Position numbers and translations under genes: made by a program
Notes under the pieces: generated by a model
What the model was told of the DNA's origin: nothing
What the model saw: the letters and a program-made list of their open reading frames with translations, nothing else
Database searches by the model: none
Source: Cyanodermella asteris
Taxonomy: Eukaryota; Ascomycota; Lecanoromycetes; Ostropales; Stictidaceae
DNA length: 64,000 bases
Assembly: GCA_900618795.1 (NCBI GenBank)
Contig: UYJD01000010.1
Span: 1,249,956-1,313,955, forward strand
Direction: 5' to 3'
Shown here: one piece after another, positions 1-8,120 of the stretch
Position numbering within the stretch: the stretch's first letter is position 1
How the letters are laid out: the number at the start of each line of letters is the position of its first letter

Positions 1-2
1 AG

Positions 3-1016
3 GTTCTCCACTGGGCTAGAATTCACCGAGCGACGGATCCGCGCGATCATGTATATGCCTTACTCGGCCATCCCAATGCTAGGGTGGATGGTATGTTATT
101 GATCGAGCCAGACTACACTATTTCGACAAAGGATGTGTATACAGGGATAGCGATAAGCCTGGTGGAGCAGACGCACAGCCTTCACCTGCTAGCTTTTGTG
201 GACCACCATGAAGAGCCTAGCGTGCTAGCTTTGCCGACATGGGTGCCAGACTGGCACGCGGAGAACCTGGTTGCACCTCTACGCTATCCTACCAATGCAG
301 CTTCAGCAATGTGCAGTGTTTCACTCAATCCCTCAGAAGAAGGTGTGACATTGGAATCTCGTGGCTGGTTGGTGGACAGATTGTCAACGTTTTCGGACAT
401 GCTAGACCCAAGCGGACTCACTATTAGCAACATTCAGCATGAGCTGCAGAAGAAGATTCCGTTCCTAATTGACCACATCTGGGAGATGGTGGGGCCGCCG
501 CCTGGAACTCCGTCCACCTTCCCGGAAGACTTCATTGCATCTCTCAGCCTCGTTCTTACTGGCGGCTACTGGAATGATCAAGCCTCAACATCGGGCGACC
601 GACAAGACCAGCAACAGGCAGACTGTGCGGCATGGATTTTGGAGCACGACAGAATCAAAATAGACAAATATCCAAGTAAATTCTTTGCTAAGCTATCGGA
701 CGACGAGAAATCTCGTCTCAAGGCAATGGCTGACCGGGGCTCCGCACATCAGTTCGTTCAAGACATGACCTGGAATTCGATGTGTCGCAAGGTGTTTCGG
801 ACGACCAACGGCTGCATTGGCTTGGGCCCTCGCATCATGAGAAAGGACGACTGCTGCGTTGTGCTTCCAGGCTCAAAATATCCCCTCCTGATGAGACAGG
901 TTGATGGAGGGTTTGAGCTTGTAGGCCCAACACTCCTCGACGGATTCATGAACGGCGAAGCTGAAGAGCTGTGTCGGACAGGAAAATTCTTCGAGGAAAA
1001 GTTCAAAATAATCTGA
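3..1016 (+). CDS. HET-domain (heterokaryon incompatibility) protein, 5' end outside window
   Basis: The frame is open from the window edge to the TGA at 1014-1016, so this is the C-terminal part of a larger protein. The first codons read ATDPRDHVYALLG followed by IEPDYT, the conserved end of the fungal HET domain (usually S/TDPRDKVYALLGL...PDY). Further on are LPTWVPDW and a C-terminal block with GLGP, DDCCVVLPG, VGPTLLDGFMNGEA, typical of HET family tails. HET proteins act in self/non-self recognition and can trigger cell death when incompatible alleles meet; the partner allele cannot be read from sequence. No in-frame stop or frameshift is seen. The first ATG inside the window is at 93, but the open frame and the motif upstream show it is internal. 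Family is confident; its specific role is unknown. Confidence 0.85.
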   Translation, partial: VLHWARIHRATDPRDHVYALLGHPNARVDGMLLIEPDYTISTKDVYTGIAISLVEQTHSLHLLAFVDHHEEPSVLALPTWVPDWHAENLVAPLRYPTNAASAMCSVSLNPSEEGVTLESRGWLVDRLSTFSDMLDPSGLTISNIQHELQKKIPFLIDHIWEMVGPPPGTPSTFPEDFIASLSLVLTGGYWNDQASTSGDRQDQQQADCAAWILEHDRIKIDKYPSKFFAKLSDDEKSRLKAMADRGSAHQFVQDMTWNSMCRKVFRTTNGCIGLGPRIMRKDDCCVVLPGSKYPLLMRQVDGGFELVGPTLLDGFMNGEAEELCRTGKFFEEKFKII

Positions 1017-1168
1017 ACGCTTGACTCCGAAGACTGCTTGCCAATATGGACTCATCAAAAAGAAAGCGACGCATGCCTGCACTGGGACTCGCACCTGAGT
1101 AGAAACTGTTAGTGCTGTACCAAAACACAAAATCTCAACCACTGACCGCACTGCGCAGAAAAACACCA

Positions 1169-1885
1169 TCATCGACTTGCTAGACTGGTTCCAGGATCAG
1201 CAGACTCTGGGCTCTCTTCGAGGATGAGTAGACTTTGGGTTCTCGCCAGCTCTTTGACCTCACCCTGCAACTCTGCTATCTGGTCCATCATAAACTCATC
1301 CCTTCGCGCGCTACCTTGACTCTCACGCCCTGCCCGCATTATCGCAGCTTGCTGACGCTGCATCTGTGTCGCCAACACCTGAACCCGGTCCGACACCTCC
1401 TCCAACTCGTGCCTCAGACTCCTGAGCTGTCTCCTGATCATTATGGACCTGTCGTTCTCTCTCCTCTGCTGCCTTATCGCTGCCAGCTGCACATTGTGAA
1501 CCATGCTCAACAACTCAGCCTCCCAAACGCTTGGTAACGTCTCTGCCATTGGATCATTTGGGACAGCTTGTTCCCCCGTTCCAGCTTTGTCGATGTCCAT
1601 AGCATCAATGTCTTCGATCTTCGGTGGCTCGGCAAAAGGGTTCTGAAGCACCTTGCGGCGGATGCGCAGGAACCAGAGAAATTTCTTCCATTTGCGGTGT
1701 TTGTTGTCTTCGAGGTAGATTTGGTGCAGCTTCCATTGCTGTGTGCGCTTCTCATGAGCAGCGACGTCGGCCCTCCACCCGGCCATGAGAGCAGCCCAAC
1801 GCTTATACAAGGGATGATTGAGCGGGAAATCATCGGGTATGGTGTAATTGAAGACGCTGGTCGGGTAATTATCGGATCCGTCCAT
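1169..1885 (-). CDS. Hypothetical coiled-coil protein
   Basis: About 238 aa starting at the ATG at 1885 (MDGSDNYPTSVFNY). The reading frame extends further upstream but without a better ATG start. The N-terminal half is rich in Trp and basic residues (for example WKKFLWFLRIRRKV). The C-terminal half, roughly residues 135-225, is a strongly predicted coiled coil rich in Arg, Gln, Glu and Leu (for example RQLRSLRHELEEVSDRVQVL). No signal peptide or membrane segment is evident and no domain is recognised. It converges on the HET gene, with about 150 bases between the two stop codons. The long uninterrupted frame with fungal-like codon use supports a real gene; function is unknown. Confidence 0.55.
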   Translation of the reverse strand: MDGSDNYPTSVFNYTIPDDFPLNHPLYKRWAALMAGWRADVAAHEKRTQQWKLHQIYLEDNKHRKWKKFLWFLRIRRKVLQNPFAEPPKIEDIDAMDIDKAGTGEQAVPNDPMAETLPSVWEAELLSMVHNVQLAAIRQQRRENDRSIMIRRQLRSLRHELEEVSDRVQVLATQMQRQQAAIMRAGRESQGSARRDEFMMDQIAELQGEVKELARTQSLLILEESPESADPGTSLASR

Positions 1886-2713
1886 GTTAGTGATTTGTGT
1901 TGTGTAATCGACGAAACGAATGTGAGGTTGATGAAGAAAAAAGGCGAGGATGGCTTGGAGAGCTAGCGAGCGATGACTGAAAAATAGCTTACGACTTTTA
2001 AAACAAACAAGCGAGGGACTGGAGGGGAGGAGGAAGACGCGCCGGCGCGCTGACGGGCGTATATTAATATCTGGTGGGCCATTGGTCGGGCGGTTGAGAT
2101 CCAAGGTTCGAGGTCATGAAACGAAGCCGCAGAGTTGGTCGACCACAGTTGTTCGTGTCAGATACCAGTTTCGTGCGGGTCATTCCCGCAGAAAAGCCGC
2201 GACCATGACTGTCATGACGCTGACAGAACACTGAACTGGTCGGTTGCTGTCGCTCTGGTTGTGGCAGAGGCCAGAGGAGCAGTTCGGGAGTAGTCGAAAT
2301 GGGCAGATTGGACAAAGATGGGACCGGCAACCAGCCCTTCAGCTTTTCTCACGTCACATGGCTGCAAGTCCAAAAAGTGTACAGGGAGTGCATTGCGCCG
2401 ACACGGAGGAAGGAATCGCGCTGGCACTTCCGGAAGATGGCAGTGGCTTACGCTCTGACCGTTGGAGGGTAAAAGAGGCCTGAAACAAGTCAGTTGAGAT
2501 CCAAATGCAACCAATATCCAGTGGATCCTGCGAAAAGAACTTCCTGCACACTCATCCCATCATCCTACCATCATATCACTTCGAGTCCGAATCAACACGA
2601 AGCGCCTACAACAAAGCAACTCACCATCGATGCCACCACACCACTTCACCTTCAAACCAAGCTTCAAACCCACAACCAACCCCCCAAAGCCACCACCCCA
2701 AACAACTACAACA
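1886..2713. other. Divergent intergenic region
   Basis: About 830 bases between two divergently transcribed genes of unknown function. Short overlapping frames exist on both strands but none has a recognisable domain or consistent coding character. It probably holds both promoters. CT/CA-rich sequence at 2560-2700 looks like the 5' leader of the plus-strand gene. Confidence 0.4.
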
Positions 2714-3079
2714 ATGTTCGAAAACTTCCTCTCCAAGGTCCGCGCCACCTGGACTCGAAGAGGCCCCTCAAACCCCCTCGCCCCAACCACCCTCGAGCTC
2801 CTCCGCGCTCTCGCCCCGAAACCGACCCGCTCCGCGTCACCCATAACCATGCGCTTCCATCACCCTCTTACCGACACGCACTGGCACCTTGCTGCAGCCA
2901 ACAACCCGAAGAAGCCACCAACTTTTGGAGAGATACCGCACAAGGGAGCCTTCAAGCCGACGAGACGACCGAGGCATCAGGCTTTCCAACCGCCAAAGTG
3001 CGTGTTTGAGATTGAGGGGAAGCCGTTGACGATGGAGCAGAGGGCTTGGGCGATTGCGCAGGCTGCTTATTGGGTTTGA
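2714..3079 (+). CDS. Small hypothetical protein
   Basis: About 121 aa. The ATG at 2714 (MFENFLSKVRATW) follows an A-rich context (actacaacaATG) typical of a fungal start; upstream in-frame sequence is a Pro/Thr-rich low-complexity leader and was excluded. The product is basic, with a short amphipathic N-terminus and a C-terminal block (FEIEGKPLTMEQRAWAIAQAAYWV) that looks folded. No family is recognised. It could be a small mitochondrial protein given the basic N-terminus, but that is a guess. It is isolated, transcribed away from the coiled-coil gene upstream. Confidence 0.5.
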   Translation: MFENFLSKVRATWTRRGPSNPLAPTTLELLRALAPKPTRSASPITMRFHHPLTDTHWHLAAANNPKKPPTFGEIPHKGAFKPTRRPRHQAFQPPKCVFEIEGKPLTMEQRAWAIAQAAYWV

Positions 3080-3561
3080 AGGGCACATGGAGCGGACGAG
3101 AACGGACAGAAGCAAACAAACAAGCAAGAGAGAAAGAAGAACAAACAGCCTTGCGTCGAAAAACAAGCGTTAGCAACTGTACACGACTCGAGTAAATAGA
3201 GAGTGTTGAATGAAGAGATGTCGCGAGAAGAAATGTGTTCTGTCATGAATCGTTTGAATCGTTCCGAATGGGAAGAGGACAGCGCAACAGGCTCCCAGGA
3301 GCTGATCGAGAAATAACCTCCTGGAAAGATCGTTGCATGGCGTACTAGCATATGTGGATCGAAAGTGCCAGCTCACCTGCTAATGAAAATCAAAGCTATC
3401 GGTAAGTAACGTCTACTTGCATGCTATCCGTGCCTGCCTCGTTGGACCGGTGGAAAATAGCCATGCCACGAAATATGGCCCAGCCGGTAGAATGTGCTTC
3501 CTTCCTCCCAACGCCGTTCGTGCAGCTCATATAATTGATTGTGCGGGTATATCTTCGTGGA
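3080..3561. other. Convergent intergenic region
   Basis: About 480 bases between convergent genes. I see only short frames, no repeats and no RNA gene; it probably holds two 3' untranslated regions. Confidence 0.4.
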
Positions 3562-5958
3562 TTAATCCATGATTCCAAGTCTGCTCATGTACTCCGCATG
3601 CCTACTCGAATACTGTTTTCCAGAATCCTTATTCAACGCAGCACTGATCCTCTCCTGTTGGATTCTTTCCGCCTCCTGCCCAACATTGAGTTTACCTTTG
3701 TTCCAATTTAGGGCTGCGAGATGGCTGGCAATCGTCGTGACGCCCGTCGGCGGAGACGCCTGCCCCGCGATCGCCGGTCTAGCAGCACTTGGCGCAGTAG
3801 ACGAGAATGACACCGACCTATCCGCAGCTTGTGAGTTCGCCTTGGTAGACGCAGGCGGACTCCCCACCGCGGAGCCAGAAAAGTATCCTTCCGCCTCGAG
3901 ACTGGCGACAGTCCGTCTCTGTCCGTTGCTGGGTCTGAAGGCTTCGTTGCCTAGAGTGCGTCCGCGGATACTGCGAAGATCGCGCTGACCGTTGGCCTTC
4001 AGGAGGTAGCCTTCTGAATCCCGCATGCGTTGATTTCCGCTGCCGCTGCCGCTCGTTGTCGGTGTCGGCCAGCTTTTGAAGCTCCCTGAGCCTGATTCGA
4101 TGCGTTGTCGCTTGTTTGAATCGAAATGAGTTGGCGTTGATGTTGGCGTAATTTTCGCGTCGGCTTTGTTCGCTGCTAGCTTTGCGTGGCTGAGTTGTGG
4201 TGGGACGGCTTTGTTGCGTCCTCCGGAAACACCGCGGCGTATGAGATTTCCAGAATGGCCATTTGTAGTGCCTTGCGATCCGAAGCTCTCTTTCTTAGGT
4301 GCATATGGGTTTGTGCTTTTCGGTGTGTGAAAAGCCGTCCGTTGCTGCAAGGACGGCTTCTTGGAATGTGGGGACCGCTCAAGAAATCGAGCAGCGGTGT
4401 GCAGACTATTGGCTGGATAAGTGTCTTCTGCGAAGCGCCTGAATGGATTTGTGGATGCGGGTTGGACGACGATCGTGTCTTGGGATGGGTCGTAGTCTTC
4501 GTCTTCGCTATTGTCTTCCCGGACCGTCTTCTTGAGGTAAGCCTTCACTTCCTGCGAGTCCTCCTCACTGGCCACATCGCTGGCGGAAACGTCATTGGCG
4601 GGTGGATTGTGAGCGGATAATACAGGATCAGACACATACGGCTCCAGGCCTTCCATGCGATCGAATTTGCGCTTGGGCATCGTGCTTATGGTGCGTGGAG
4701 GCTCTGCTGACTCTAATTGACGCTTCAGAGCGGAGATCTGCTCAGTGGCCTGTTGAGTTTGTGATTCAAGTTTGCGCTCGAGCTTGTCGACTCGTGATGT
4801 TAGTGCTCGGACGATCATTTCCAGTTTCTCGAGTGAGCCTTCCTGGTGATGAATCCTGCCTTCGTGTTTCCGGATCGTCAAACCTTGGTCTCTGATCATC
4901 GTGTTCTGCTTGTCTAGAAGCAGTCCTTGCTTTTGCAGCTGGATTGTCTGGTTGTCAAGTCGCAATGCAATGTCGTCGCGGGCTTGGTTCTGGGTCTGAT
5001 TTTGATCGCGCACTTGTATCATAGGGCCATCATCATCATCTTCGTCGTCGTCATAGCCTTCATCTTCGTCAACATCCTCCTTGTAGTCTATACCAAGGTC
5101 ACGTAGATCTGTGGCTAGAGAAGCACGATCTGTCCGAGGTTGATGACTTTCGCTGGTGGTAGATTCTAACGTGCGGTCAATTGCGTTCTTCGTCCTCTGA
5201 TCGTCGTTGGCATGGATGCCGGTTTCTTGAGCAGACGGACCTGTTGTGCCTGCACGGATCGGTATTATCCTTGACCCTGACGGCGTCCTCACTGGGCTCT
5301 CTGGGAGTTGCCCTTCAGGTGAGTCGGACGTCAGCGTGTCTCCTTCGTCCCGTGACTCACTGGCGGCAGTCGTCGGCCTCGTATCTGGGAACGGTCCTAG
5401 CGGGGCGAAGATGGTAGAAATGGCCGAGGGGCTCTGCGGCTTTGCGTTTGATGCGGTTGTCCCCTGAGCAGGCAGCGAGGGCTTCTTCCCCGCAGGCCGT
5501 GCTGTCGCCGCCGTCCCGTCGATAATGAACGACTCCTCGTCGGCGTTCTTTCCACGCCGAATTTTGATCTGCGGATACATGAAGAAGACCATGTTTTTGT
5601 ATCGTTTGCCACGGGTCGCACGGATGCACTTGATGGCCACCTTGTTCCCGCATTCTGCAGTCGCAGCGCCAGCACGGTTTTGGCACGTTAAAAGTCTGAG
5701 CAAGCAGTCTTTCAGCTCGCCGTTGCCATCGAATTGATCGTGTCCTTGTTTGAGGTTCTCTTCGACGTCGCCCCACTGGTACTGGGCGGCTTTGTGCAGC
5801 ACGGCGCGACTACTAATCCGGTGCCATGAGTTTGGTGCTTGGAAGATGTAACCCTCACATTTTCTACACCAGTACGATGTAGGACTGTCGCGGCTGATGA
5901 TACCGTGTGGGGGTATTGAGTCAGCCTGGAATGCAGCAGAATTCATATTGTCGTCCAT
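3562..5958 (-). CDS. Hypothetical Cys-containing, coiled-coil, Ser/Pro-rich protein (possibly nuclear)
   Basis: About 798 aa from the ATG at 5958 (MDDNMNSAAF); the frame continues 10 codons upstream to a GTG but has no earlier ATG. Residues about 30-140 form the only region that looks folded. It has WCRKCEGYIF near the start, then a TCQNRAG/ECGNKVAIKC segment, so four or more Cys could bind a metal. Next come a long disordered Ser/Thr/Pro region, an acidic run (DEDEGYDDDEDDDDG, about residue 300), and a coiled coil (about 320-420) with Gln/Asp/Leu heptads such as LDNQTIQLQKQG. The C-terminal third is disordered and basic, including KRQR, a candidate nuclear localisation signal. I do not recognise the family; a role in chromatin or cell division would be speculation. 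Confidence 0.65.
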   Translation of the reverse strand: MDDNMNSAAFQADSIPPHGIISRDSPTSYWCRKCEGYIFQAPNSWHRISSRAVLHKAAQYQWGDVEENLKQGHDQFDGNGELKDCLLRLLTCQNRAGAATAECGNKVAIKCIRATRGKRYKNMVFFMYPQIKIRRGKNADEESFIIDGTAATARPAGKKPSLPAQGTTASNAKPQSPSAISTIFAPLGPFPDTRPTTAASESRDEGDTLTSDSPEGQLPESPVRTPSGSRIIPIRAGTTGPSAQETGIHANDDQRTKNAIDRTLESTTSESHQPRTDRASLATDLRDLGIDYKEDVDEDEGYDDDEDDDDGPMIQVRDQNQTQNQARDDIALRLDNQTIQLQKQGLLLDKQNTMIRDQGLTIRKHEGRIHHQEGSLEKLEMIVRALTSRVDKLERKLESQTQQATEQISALKRQLESAEPPRTISTMPKRKFDRMEGLEPYVSDPVLSAHNPPANDVSASDVASEEDSQEVKAYLKKTVREDNSEDEDYDPSQDTIVVQPASTNPFRRFAEDTYPANSLHTAARFLERSPHSKKPSLQQRTAFHTPKSTNPYAPKKESFGSQGTTNGHSGNLIRRGVSGGRNKAVPPQLSHAKLAANKADAKITPTSTPTHFDSNKRQRIESGSGSFKSWPTPTTSGSGSGNQRMRDSEGYLLKANGQRDLRSIRGRTLGNEAFRPSNGQRRTVASLEAEGYFSGSAVGSPPASTKANSQAADRSVSFSSTAPSAARPAIAGQASPPTGVTTIASHLAALNWNKGKLNVGQEAERIQQERISAALNKDSGKQYSSRHAEYMSRLGIMD

Positions 5959-6549
5959 GGATTCCCCCCTCGTCGACGCTTGGGTCACTGGCAGTCAGTA
6001 TAATGCACCTCGTGGCTGAGAGTTGCTTGATAGAATAGATAACTCCCCTCCTGTACTTATAGGCGGCTGTCATAAAACACGGGGTAGTGTGGCCTAAGAC
6101 TTCGAGTTCGGCGCAGTGTTTTCAGAAACCTCCGGCGATAGTATCACAGAAAGGCAAGACCTTCAACTACGGCCGGGGGTCCAACCAGGGAGTGGAACGT
6201 GCAGGAGGCGAGTATCGAGTCCCAGAGATGAGGAGTGAGATCAGCATGGCCTGACCCGAGAACGCTCCAACGGCTTGCACCGTGCAGCGTGCGCAAAGCC
6301 ATCCATGAATATGTGAATTCCAGCAATGCTGTGAAGCTGTGCCGAATTGATTTCACGTTCGGCGATACTCAAGTCGACGCGATCAGATCTCGGGGTTTCT
6401 TTCCGCCGATGTCGGAGATCGCTCCGTCTGACGCGAATCCCCCTCAATCGTCCAAGTTCGCGATGGGGGAGATACTTCTGCTCAGCCTTTTTGCTTGATT
6501 TCCTTCTCTCCTTTTTTCTCATCTTCATAACTCATTCAAACCTTTGTAC
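5959..6549. other. Divergent promoter region (hypothetical gene / palC)
   Basis: About 590 bases between divergent start codons. A pyrimidine-rich stretch (6490-6545) directly precedes the palC ATG and is probably its core promoter and leader. No PacC-type GCCARG cluster was noticed, and no gene is supported here. Confidence 0.4.
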
Positions 6550-8046
6550 ATGGCGTTCAATTTCTCCCTGCCCGCCACTTCGCCCCTCACCTTTTCCTCT
6601 TTCCTCCGCTGCGATTCACACCCTTCCCTCCTCTTAGCAGCAACTACCCACCGCACACTCCTCCGCAACAAACTAAAACAGCACAAACCTCTCTCTCCGG
6701 CTGATCGAGCGACCAATCTTCCACAGATCCTTTCCGCCATCAATGCCTACCTCCCCTACCTACTGGCCCTTGAGCAAGGTCTTGCCGGTCACCTCGTAGC
6801 CTCTGAATCCATATTTGTTGCCCTGACAACCGAGCCAGAGACTTCATGGCGGTCGTCTGTTCTCTCTTCACCCCCTCTGGCGGGCCGTCAGACGCCTCGG
6901 ATCAAAGGCAAAGGTCTGGATTATGAGATCCTGTTCGTGCTCGCTACGGCTGCGTATACGCATAGTCTCGATGCGAGGCGACATCTAGCGCCGTTTGTTG
7001 CGCCAAATGCGTCTTCGAGGTTCGGACCTGAGCAGAGGAAGGCGGCCGTGAATGCTGCAGTCAACGCTCTGCTTACGGCGCATTCGCTGTTTACCTATGC
7101 TGCCAAGTTCAGCGAAAGTGTGCCTGTTGGGAGCTTGCCTTCGAATGCTCCGGATGTGCAGACGAGTACGCTGGCGGCTCTTGCGGAGCTGTCGTGGGCC
7201 AGTGCCACGCTCCTGACGGTGGTGAAGGACGACGACTTCATCGTTGTGGCTGCTCAAGCACGCGATTCGGATGATCGCGAGTGGATGTACCGGCCACCAG
7301 AGATCCCGAAAGTCCGCGCTCACCTATTTGCGCGACTGTGTCTGGCATCTGCAGAACATGCAGGCAAAGCCGTCGCTCTACTCGGCGGCGCAGGCAACGT
7401 GAGGGACGACCTGATCAAGTATGCTCGCGATCTATCAGCAACGGCTCGAGCACGGAGTTGTCGCTTCTTCGGCGTCGATGCAGAAATCGCCGGAAAATTG
7501 GGAGACGCACTGGGCTGGCTCAACGCCGGTCGACGCAGTCTAGGACTGCCAGTAGGTAAAAGCAGCCTGAGCAGTGCCCCGACAGACGGCAGCGGCAAAG
7601 GCAAGTTCAAGCCCTCCCTGACAGCGATGAAGTCGTCCTGGAATGAGAGGAAAGAACGCAAGGAGCTCGAGAGCAAAAAGGGCCCGACCCTGGACGACCC
7701 GGGCCGTGTCGAGGAGGGGAGGATACTGGAGATTTTGGAGAAGAACTGGGGGAAGACGAATGACATGATTGGGCATCAGCTTGTGGTGGATGAGAATGCG
7801 TTGCTGCAAACGATACCTAGTGGGAGGGAGTTTCATCAGGAGAGGACCTGGAGTATGCCGTCGCTGAATGCGCAGGAGTTGGAGAAGCTGCGAGCGCCGG
7901 CCGATCGAGATGAGAGTGATATAGTTGGGGAGAGCGATGACAGCGACGATGATCAGCATGATTCCAGCATGCCTGGGTCGTGGAATGCCGACGCCGGCGC
8001 GGGTCCGGGGAGAAGCTCAACAGCCGCAAGTCAAGCCTACTATTGA
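6550..8046 (+). CDS. palC: pH-response regulator PalC (BRO1-domain protein)
   Basis: About 498 aa from the ATG at 6550 (MAFNFSLPATSP); the frame is open two codons upstream to a TTG, which is not used. The N-terminus, with LSPADRATNLPQILSAINAYLPYLLALEQGL, and the block LDYEILFVLATAAYTHSLDARRHL are typical of PalC, whose BRO1 domain fills the first 400 residues. Length matches the family (about 500 aa). PalC links the plasma-membrane alkaline-pH sensor complex to ESCRT-III (Vps32), upstream of PacC processing. The C-terminus is acidic and disordered (DIVGESDDSDDDQHDSS), as usual. It is intronless and converges on SEC10, with only 74 bases between the stop codons. Confidence 0.85.
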   Translation: MAFNFSLPATSPLTFSSFLRCDSHPSLLLAATTHRTLLRNKLKQHKPLSPADRATNLPQILSAINAYLPYLLALEQGLAGHLVASESIFVALTTEPETSWRSSVLSSPPLAGRQTPRIKGKGLDYEILFVLATAAYTHSLDARRHLAPFVAPNASSRFGPEQRKAAVNAAVNALLTAHSLFTYAAKFSESVPVGSLPSNAPDVQTSTLAALAELSWASATLLTVVKDDDFIVVAAQARDSDDREWMYRPPEIPKVRAHLFARLCLASAEHAGKAVALLGGAGNVRDDLIKYARDLSATARARSCRFFGVDAEIAGKLGDALGWLNAGRRSLGLPVGKSSLSSAPTDGSGKGKFKPSLTAMKSSWNERKERKELESKKGPTLDDPGRVEEGRILEILEKNWGKTNDMIGHQLVVDENALLQTIPSGREFHQERTWSMPSLNAQELEKLRAPADRDESDIVGESDDSDDDQHDSSMPGSWNADAGAGPGRSSTAASQAYY

Positions 8047-8120
8047 GCAGCACAAAAACTCGTTGCAGCACAAAATTTTCAAAATGCTTTTCGTGCTCAC
8101 AACGTACGACGCTCAAATGA

